64,000 bases of DNA from Hyphodiscus hymeniophilus (Eukaryota > Ascomycota > Leotiomycetes > Helotiales > Hyphodiscaceae), in the NCBI GenBank assembly GCA_016508695.1, contig VNKQ01000006.1, positions 1,426,001-1,490,000 of the forward strand, read 5' to 3'. Positions 56,339 through 64,000 of the stretch are shown here, in pieces. Position 1 is the first letter of the stretch. Every line of letters begins with the position of its first letter. The notes under the pieces are model-generated. The model searched no databases, was not told where the DNA came from, and saw nothing but the letters and a program-made list of their open reading frames with translations. The position numbers and the translations under genes are program-made.

Positions 56339-58954
56339 CTAGTAACTGTCCTCTTCCGTACCAGGTCGTAGTATGACCGGAACAGTACAACCCCAAAGGA
56401 GGCAGATCCGATCCTTTTTCTTTGTGCGATGTGGTGCGAGGCCGAAGGCTCCATCCGCAGCGACCATGAATCTCCTGTTCCATGTCGCAGCTTGAAGTCT
56501 TCTCAAAACTTCGAGCTGATTCCAACTGCTTGCGGTCATCTTACCGCACAGTAGGGTGGTGACCCTCTTGCTCTTGTCGGTATCAATGAGCTCGTTCCTT
56601 CCAGCATGATGACAACAGTCCCGTGGTCGATTGAAAAGTCGCTGTACAATCTTGAAATAGGACTCTGGCGCCTTTACTCCTTTCGAGTTCCTATCAGCAA
56701 CTATCGTCCTCCAAAATTCTTCGGGGACACTTGGGAGTCCGTATTGGGTGCTGAAGTGATGAGCCCGATGGTGTATCTTCTGGAACGCTGAAGGTGGCAG
56801 GCGACCATCAACTCGTGGGTATATATGAAACTTGTTGGCCATGTAAAGCCATGTGTAAGGTACGACTCCATCTGTCGCGCGCTTTCCCAATTTTCCAACG
56901 TCGCTAATGATTCGGCCACGAACGATGAGACGGTAAGGACGTTCCAATATCCGGAATTCTTGCAGGGAACCCGACCAGGTGCAGAATATATCTTTCGTCC
57001 TCCTCGACCAATTAGGCTGTCTGCGTTTTCTCGCACAAATGGGTTCATCGCGAAAGCTTTGTCTTCCGAAAGTCTTTCGTCTTTTGAAGGCTTTTCGTTT
57101 CTCGAGGGGCCTTTCGACTTCCGAAGACTTTTCGTCTTCTGAAGGATTCTCGTCACCTGAAGGAATCTCGTCTCCTGACGAATTCTCGTCTTCTGAAGAG
57201 TCTTCGGACTCTCCGTCCTCCAGGTCTATGTACTTCTTCCGGTCTTTTTCGTTGTTCTCCGAGGCCTGTCCGCGGCTCGGCGTCTTTTTCCCCTGTGCAA
57301 TCGAAGGACTGAACGCTCTTCGATCAACCGAACAAATCCAAGAGGGACGGTGCTCTCCCTTGTCACGGCGATTTATCTTGTCACGGGGGTCTACCTTGTC
57401 ATCAAAGGCCCAGGGAATACACATCTGGCAAGACCCAAGAGTTAGTACGACTGCGAAAAACATTTTGAGGAGACTGTGCTGTAAATGTCTTACGACAATT
57501 TCCCAAGACATGCTGGTGAAGTATGCAGGATTGAAGCCCGGAAATATCTGGACTAGGGAAACTCTGAATGACGTGGCGAGTAAAATAAACTTACAATGTC
57601 CAAGGATCCAGACTTCGTAATCGTGGCTTTCAGAAACTGTACATACGCTTGACAAGTCGTGTATCCCTCCTCGTAGCTAGGCTTGACAACGTCCATGGTA
57701 TAAGTGTCATTTGCTAGCTTCAGAACGGCATAGATGGCATCCCGAGCAACGGTCACGTTGTATGAATATAGCATCGTTAACAGGGTCTCTGGATGTGCCT
57801 GGTCAGTCATCTTCGAGCAAGGATAACGCATTGGCTCCAAATTAATTGTTCGAAAGCCCTGCTCCTGGAGAAATGTGGCGCTGTCCGAATTACTTACCGA
57901 TTGAAGCCTCGCGTTTAATTCCTAACGGTCCCCTTACGAAGAGATTACTCAAAAGTTCCACCACTAGATATTCGAGCAATCAGGAATGTCTTCGCTCAGA
58001 AGTGTAGCACGAGCGGAACTGTTGGGACCCAAAGCTGCGGAGGGGTTACTCACAACTCTGAGCACCAGGAGCCCGAGCTTCCACCAAGGCGTACTTCTTT
58101 GCATTCACATGCCCTTGTTCATGCTGCGACAACAACCGGTAGATGACCTCGTATCGTTGCTCAAATATGACAACGGCCTTGGCGAAGGTTTTCCAGTCCA
58201 ACTGTCCATCGCCAAAGTAGAGGGTAGCTCTTTCTGCAAATGCAATTTCTTGAACGCACCATCGTCGAGAAAACCCTGCTGATGAGCGGTCAGCGACGTA
58301 TTGTAGGGAGAGGATAAATGAGGGAGTCAGACAACGTCTACGCATCAAAGTCGTGAAAGGGCGCCAATCCCTAACGTATTTGGGATCTTTGGCCCACTCA
58401 TCCATCCTATTAACCTCACTTGGGTTCACTAGGGACCTAACAAACGTCTGGATGATTTGACTGTCAAGGAATATTTCTCCAAGCCCGACACAGATATGGT
58501 ATGCCTTGGCATAGATCTCGTCCATTCGTTGCACATGCTTCGCTTTGTCGGAGTCGTCATTCTGGTTGATGCAGACTTGATCGACCCATAAGAACTTTTT
58601 CTTCATCTTGCCTCTGATCTGCATGAGAGTTTTGACAAGAGAGGTTGTCACTCTTATACGTTTGGCAGTTTTGCGGCCAGCATTCCAGATCCTGATTTCA
58701 GCTCTGGGCGGATCTTCATTACCCCACGTGTACGAAAGGGCCTCGTAATCTTCGAAGGCAGGGTCATTTAGACATATGGTTGAGAAACTGGCCATTATCA
58801 CAGATCTCGGCACTGTCCCCGAGTCGCTCTCCTTTGCGGATTGCGTATCGATAGCTTTTGGCGGATCAAAGCTCAGGACGCGAATTTCGCCTGGTATCGT
58901 GAGCGGCTTGTACTTGTAGAGTGGCACTGCCAGATTTTCAAGACGTTTTTCCAT
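56339..58954 (-). CDS. HET-domain (heterokaryon incompatibility type) protein, probably C-terminally frameshifted
   Basis: Five exons: 58954..58336, 58275..58054, 57963..57898, 57788..57595 and 57424..56339; introns of 60, 90, 109 and 170 bp; 728 residues. HET motifs in order: YEALSYTWGNEDPP, KFLWVDQVCINQNDD, MDEIYAKAYHICVGLGE, and LMRRR-FSRRWCVQEIAFAER after removing intron 1. The rest continues SIETLLTMLYSY, RDAIYAVLKLAND and SGSLDI-MCIPWAF. An acidic repeat block (SSEDENSSGDEIPSGDE and related) is inserted in exon 5. The frame stops at 56339 after VPVILRPGTEEDSY, while the family's terminal GECYLHGI block continues in another frame to 56239. The family triggers allorecognition cell death. 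The gene is either recently broken or affected by a one-base sequence error. Confidence 0.82.
57050..57210 (-). repeat. 15-bp imperfect tandem repeat inside the HET gene
   Basis: Degenerate copies of a TTCGTCTTCTGAAGG-like unit, read on the coding strand as (S/P)SxDE pentapeptides. The array lies in exon 5 and codes for an acidic low-complexity insert not usual in HET proteins; it is likely length-polymorphic. Confidence 0.75.
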
Positions 58955-61256
58955 GGTGTAGATAAGACAGTCTCCGATGGTAAATCGATCGGTGGGAGTG
59001 ACATCGTGCAGCGTGATGTGAAGCAGAGAATATATGGACAATTACAGGATAAAGCACATTCGGAGTGCAGCCATAAGATTCCCTATGATGTATGGGATCG
59101 ACCTTCCTCATTAGAAGTATCAAAGACTTTAATCAAGAACAACATAATCAATGGAATTTCCAACCGCATTGATGCTGCCTTTACAAAACCCTGTAAAAAC
59201 ATTAGAGAGAGGTAGGACTAGAAAGATCCCGATGCCAGGACTTCTTGTCGTTTCGGCGGATTTTCAAGAAGTCTTCTACCGAATAACAGATAACGAAGTA
59301 CATTGAACACAAAAAGCTTTTTGTCGAACCTATCAGGCAGTTCCAATACACCTCATTTTTATACAGACGAGAAGCCCTGCGAGAGCTTTGGCTTCCAATG
59401 GCGGGCTATTACGATCCTATGAGAAAACTTACGCAAGTGCGGAGACTCAATGAAAGCGTCTTTCTACCAGCACGCCCAGACTTGGTCGTAGGGGTTGCTC
59501 GACAATATTCACCTCGCTCAAACAAGATGAAAGATCCAGAGTGGAAATCCATGGGCCCTTCCAGAATATCTGTACTTACAGAAATGAACGACATCTCGAA
59601 AGGACAACTATCCTTTCCTCTCGTTGCCGTCCAACATGGAGGTGAAAAGAACGAATCATCTTTGAAGCATTTCAACCAACTAGAATCTTGTAGCATTGAT
59701 GAAAAGATCAATCCTTCTCTGATTGGATCTCTTCTTTGGAAATCTCGTTCTGGATCATCATCATCAACTTACAAAGTAGATTCGATGATGACCAGGAATG
59801 GAAAGGGGGAGCCAAATCCCGTTCACCAGTTCCGCCCACACCTTATGTAAGCGAAAGATCGTTCGAATACCTTAAGGTAGTGACAGCACAAACTAAACCA
59901 GAGGTTTTTCAACACTGGCAAATGCAAACTCCACCGCTCCACACACCTCGTCATATCCTGCTATCCCACGGGAAACCTTTCTCTTAATACGATGTGACGA
60001 TCTAGAATTTCCCATCCTCGCCACCGCAAAACTTGCATGCCCTCGATACAGACTTCCGGTTCCAAGGTATCTCCAGGGCCCGGGCCCCGAGACCATTTCT
60101 AAAACCTCGACTACTTTTTGCGTCTCCATACTAATACAGTACTTTGAGAGGGTCTCGGCATGAGAGGACTACTTACAGTACCAATGATTTCATTTACATC
60201 GACACCCGGGTACATCCCAAAACCAAACCCGAAGTCATGAAACGAAGTTCCTTCCCCGCTCCAAGCCTCACAGGGAAGGTCAAAGTGAATACGAGGCCCA
60301 AACCCCACAAATACAAGTGGCGATCCGGTTTAGCACTATGAGCACTATGTCAGCCACGTTGAGCCTTGGTCGTCTGGACTCGGGATGTGCTTAGGGACTA
60401 GACGTGCTGTTCTCCCGTGCCTTAGGTGGGGTAGGGCTTGGAGGGCTTGGAAGGCTTGGAGCATGCGACGGACGTGGTTTAGTGTTTCAGTAGTTTCGTG
60501 CGTTGGGAGTTGATTGTTGGAGGGGTTGATGGTTGGATGAAGGATGAAGGATGGAGGAGAGAGAGAGCTGAGGGGTTTGGAGATGTTTGGTGAGGTTTTG
60601 GATGCCTTGTAGGTTAGTGTGGGGATAGACAGGAGTACGCAGGTACTGCCATAGGGAACTAAGATGATGGATGCAGTGAACGATGTGCAAAGTCTCATTA
60701 ATGAAAGGGAGAAGTGGTTGATGTACAAACGTGTTTCAGTTTTTTGAAAGTATTGAACGTATCCTGCTCCGTCGTGAGTGCCTAAACCGTAGTGCTAAAT
60801 GAAGATCCCGATTTGTTCCAGCCATTCTAAAAAAAACTCCTCGCAACGCTCAAATATGAAGACAAGAATCCGGAACCTCTTTCCCTTCAATTTCCTCCCT
60901 GATGCACAAGCCCATTCGGGGTGGGAGCGATCCTTCCTGGCAGCAGTATGAAGGAGATGCTGTTCCACCGCCAATACATTCATGTAGCCGGGAGAGATAT
61001 TGCTCGACGTCAACCAGATGAAGCCGCCAAGGGAAATATCAGTTCCAGAAAATGACAAAGGAGATCTGATACGTCACGTATCGTGGTCTCAATGTGAGAT
61101 ATTCATGCTGGTGATACAGCAGTAGGATGCACGGTCTGTGCGTTGTAGCGTGTGTTGCAAGAATGTAGCGCTCCCAGAGTTCAATATATGAAAGTGATTC
61201 CAGCTCCAGTATTTTCTGTACGTCCTGCATGTGCCACCTCCTAAAACAACGGAAAC
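58955..61256. other. 2.3-kb interval upstream of the HET gene
   Basis: Holds the HET promoter. A 150-codon plus-strand frame (59398-59850) has no motif and no splice support. The minus-strand candidate at 59960-60308 is listed separately. 60427-60462 carries a short GGGCTTGGAG(G) tandem repeat. Nothing else can be supported. Confidence 0.3.
59960..60308 (-). other. Unresolved possible coding fragment
   Basis: A minus-strand frame from 60308 reads RIHFDLPCEAWSGEGTSFHD and FGFGMYPGVDVNEIIGT, which looks protein-like, and then meets a GTAAGT donor. A TTAG acceptor near 60133 would continue it as TYGDAKSSRGFRNG, ending near 60002. A competing frame gives PGPWRYLGTGSLYRGHASF. No start codon, upstream exon or family could be settled. 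It may be the 3' remnant of a degraded gene. Confidence 0.25.
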
Positions 61257-62142
61257 TCAGATGAGAAGTCGTTCCTCTTCCCTGTGCTCACATAGCGGAG
61301 ATGGCTTTCTTTCTGCCCAGCATACTCCAACGCTTCTTTTGCTTCTCTTGCGGTGCCGCCATTGTGGTCGGTACAGACATCTTGGGAAGAGCAGGGGGCT
61401 GTCGTGAAGAGGAGCTTCACCAAGTTTCCGGTTTGTACTTTTGTGGAGTTTATCGAAGATGTCTTGCTCTGCGTATACTATTGGCTGTGGGCGCATGGAT
61501 TGACGGTTGACATTTCGTGGCATCTCGAGGTTTTCGGATGAGTGGTGTGAGCTTGTGGAGTTGCCGGAGCTCATGGCGGGTGAGACTCCTGCGATGACAG
61601 TTAGTAGATTATCCAATTGAATACCTGAGGTCGATCGAATGCAAGGATGTGGTTGAAGAAGACATACCTTCACTCTGCACATTGCTTGCAAGAGGGCTCG
61701 GTCTGGTGCTAGATCCAAGACCAGAGTCATGGTATGAATGGCCTCTGGAGGGCTTTTGTCGCTTTGCCGGTTGGTCGGACCTCTCGAACGAGTAGTTCAA
61801 GTCCCCTCCTCGATCGAACCAGGTAGGATTGTAACTGCTGTAACTCGAATTTCGGGGAAGTGGATGCTTCTGGATGTTTGTCGCAGCGTTCATTGTCACT
61901 GTCGATAGCGAGCTTCCAGTCCTGCTCATGGCCAACTCACTCCTCCGCTTGTTCTGTTCCCTGATCTTTGGTCGATCCCCATGGCTCCAACTTGCAGGAG
62001 AACCACTCAATGCATCGAAAGCTGCGTGGGTTGGAACGTGCTTGTATTGAGCCTTGACTGGCTCGGCATCCTTTTCCTTCTCCTTCTCCTTGTGGTTCTT
62101 TGCTGCCTTCTTGGACATCTTGATCTTCGAAAACACCGACAT
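61257..62142 (-). CDS. Conserved fungal lysine-rich protein of unknown function, possible C-terminal frameshift
   Basis: Two exons, 62142..61668 and 61588..61257, with a 79-bp intron; 268 residues as drawn. The N-terminus MSVFSKIKMSKKAAKNHKEK, then YKHVPTHAAFDALSGSPASW and DRPKIREQNKRRSELA, matches a family of ascomycete hypotheticals as far as I can recall. The middle is serine-rich (RGHSYHDSGLGSSTRPSPL). After the splice (NVQSE-GVSPAMSSGNSTS) the frame stays sensible to TNRKLGEAP, then becomes arginine/tryptophan-rich. A different frame at about 61400-61290 reads ALPKMSVPTTMAAPQEKQKK and RWSMLGRKKAISAM before a stop, which looks like the natural C-terminus. No enzymatic motif or membrane segment is present. 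Confidence 0.68.
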
Positions 62143-64000
62143 CCTGGCTGCTGAATTCGAATGTGATGGAGGTGGTGGGTGTTGATGCAGGGGCAGCGAG
62201 GGATTTAAGGGCTGCGAAAAAGAGTGACGAGGCGGTGATGTACGACTTGGGTTCTAGACAGCGAAAAGATGGATGTGTAGTATCCGACTTGGTGAAGGTG
62301 ATGTCGAACCAGGCTTGTTTGCTGGATCGTCTAGTCGATAGGGATTGAGAGGACGCGATTGGGTCCGGGGGGAGGGGGACGGACGGGTAGTTCGGAAAAG
62401 TCAAGTTAGAAGTTAGAAGATTTAGAGGACTTAGAGGACTTTTAGCTCCAGGACTCGATGACAATAATTGGAGACTTCGGGAAGATAGGTAAGGTAGAGA
62501 GGTAGGTAGGTACAGTAGACTACCAAGGTAGCCAGCCGTGCCACGATCTGTGCACCGTAGATCGGCTAGCAGACTAGAGGCAAGAGGCGGATTCTTTTTT
62601 TGGGACTATCGATTGAGCGAAGAAGCATTGGCACAACGGGTTTAGCCTCGACAGAGCTGGGTGAGAAACGATACAATAGATAGGGAGGGGAGGGGGCAGG
62701 GACGACTAGGGGTTGATATCTGTACCAAATGAATGCGATTGAGTGACAGATGAGCAAACGAGACAGTGGAAGCGGGTGGAGCGAAGGGCCAAGGGATCAT
62801 GGACGAGTAAGGAGTAAGGTGTATAGGTAGAAAGCAGGAGTGTGCCGCTGGAGAGGGGCTCAGCTGAAGGCAAGCAGAAGTTCGGCCTTTCTATCACCCT
62901 GTGCAGTGTGCAGCGTGCAGTGTGCAGCCCGTACGAGGACGGGTGAAGGAAGGCTCGCCGTTCAGCCTGCAGCATTGGCAGATCCGGAAGAGGGATAGAC
63001 AGGATCAACGCTTCCTGCCTCTTCTCTCGTGGGGTGTTGTGCAACTTGTGCTGCCGCTGTTGTTGTGCATTATTAGGTAGGCAATTGTGCCCTACTAGGG
63101 GGTGGGAAGGATGAATGGGCAGTGAATCAGTGATCATGGCGACAACACTGGACAGTGTGGACAGGCATTCGGTGGAAAGGAGCGCGAGAGGCAAGGCGCC
63201 AGGGGATTCATCCGATTAAGGTACTGTTGCAGGCCACTTTGTTTGGGTAACCATCTCCGTATGACTGCATACATCCCTCCCAGGTTATGTAAATTCCACG
63301 TTGTGTTGCGTGTTCTTCGCTTAGATTTCTGATGGGACTTACAAAATCAGGTATTGTACGAAGGTAGATACCTGTACACCGAAATCGACTTCTCCCAATG
63401 CCCGATTAGGCCGTTCATCCCTGGCCCAAGGCAACCTCGTATCGCCTTTGCATGCAATGCAGTGTCCAGGGTCGTTAAGGTAGCAAGGCAGATAGAGGGG
63501 GGGAGGTTCTTGACCAAGGAAATCTACATAAGAGTGGGTTACCCCCTTCCGAATATCCATCTGAGCCTCTCGATCGGACGACATGCTCTCGTACTGCCCA
63601 GCACGATGCACACACAGCCAGCCATTCCGAGAACAATGCTCCACCTGCGTTCAGCTCCCACCACGCCTCCACGTGCGTAGTGGCCGAATAAACACAGCAT
63701 CCCCCTTTCTCGATCTCATGTCTCCCGAATGTCTCTGGCACCTGAAGTTCCTGATACCATAACCCCCGTGCCCCCGATAAGAAACACGGGATGTTGGTTT
63801 CCTGTCTTACAGATGTGGAGCCAAACTTCCGAGTCTTCCAACGTCCCGAAAGGGTCGTCGCCTAATGGCCAAGCATCACCATTACCATCGTATAAGCGAA
63901 GAGGCTGCTCGGAATATGAATTCGCAATACTGTCTTGCGTCTTGAGTCTGGGCACAGTTACACAATCCCATTTTTAGTCTTGGGAAAGTGGGACTGTCAA
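62143..64000. other. Right-edge region: leader, short repeats and no supported gene
   Basis: 62143-63200 is purine-rich on the plus strand (pyrimidine-rich on the minus strand) and is probably the promoter and leader of the gene ending at 61257. A TGTGCAG/CGTGCAG repeat lies at 62900-62928. At 63726-63955 (minus) a frame reads LRLYDGNGDAWPLGDDPFGT followed by a possible GTAAGA donor; it could be an internal exon of a gene running off the right edge, but no family was recognised. Confidence 0.3.

Noticed and set aside
61937..62464. 175-codon minus-strand frame overlapping the lysine-rich gene
   Set aside because: Overlaps the accepted gene in another frame. The accepted frame has the conserved N-terminus and splices correctly.
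62706..63194. 162-codon minus-strand frame
   Set aside because: Low-complexity leader-type sequence with no domain or splice structure.
1..64000. Transposable elements, CRISPR arrays and rRNA genes
   Set aside because: No transposase or reverse-transcriptase motifs, long terminal repeats, spaced direct repeats or rRNA signatures were seen.

Overview
The window is nuclear DNA from a filamentous ascomycete (Pezizomycotina). Genes lie on both strands at high density. Introns are short (46-170 bp, one of 255 bp) with GT..AG ends. The recognisable proteins are fungal orthologues: a kapC-type bZIP factor, the DASH subunit Dad4, Ies6, Nca2, a Sec4/SrgA-type Rab, Got1, a caleosin and a HET-domain protein. 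The class cannot be fixed from sequence alone; a helotialean (Leotiomycetes) origin is only an impression. All exon structures below were built by hand, by joining exons so that the reading frame and the family motifs both continue.

Layout. 0-11 kb: a tiny cysteine-rich protein, a MOSC-domain protein, a decayed GMC oxidoreductase remnant, a long OPT-family transporter and a diacylglycerol/sphingoid kinase-like protein. 13-23 kb: a GT31/Fringe-type glycosyltransferase, the 1,991-residue Slh1/ASCC3 helicase and a four-exon kapC-like bZIP factor. 23-27.8 kb: a gene-poor stretch. 27.8-34.8 kb: a compact housekeeping block of ARP5, DAD4 (five exons, 72 residues), IES6, GOT1 and profilin. 36.9-48.3 kb: a disordered hypothetical protein, NCA2, a Sec4-like Rab, a putative mitochondrial protein, and the ribosome-biogenesis AAA ATPase AFG2 transcribed divergently from it.

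49-62 kb looks accessory. It holds a large-subunit catalase-like protein whose distal-pocket Asn is gone, an EBP/EXPERA-like membrane protein missing some of the usual isomerase residues, a caleosin (peroxygenase family), a HET-domain protein with an internal acidic repeat and a probable C-terminal frameshift, and a lysine-rich conserved protein that also shows an apparent C-terminal frameshift. The last 1.9 kb has no gene I can support.

Functional links. ARP5 and IES6 encode the two partners of one INO80 submodule and sit about 1.2 kb apart, with the kinetochore gene DAD4 between them. Got1, the Sec4-like Rab and profilin all act in secretion or polarised growth, but they are not obviously co-regulated. 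The catalase-like, EBP-like and caleosin genes could form a small lipid-peroxide or sterol-modifying group; this is inference only.
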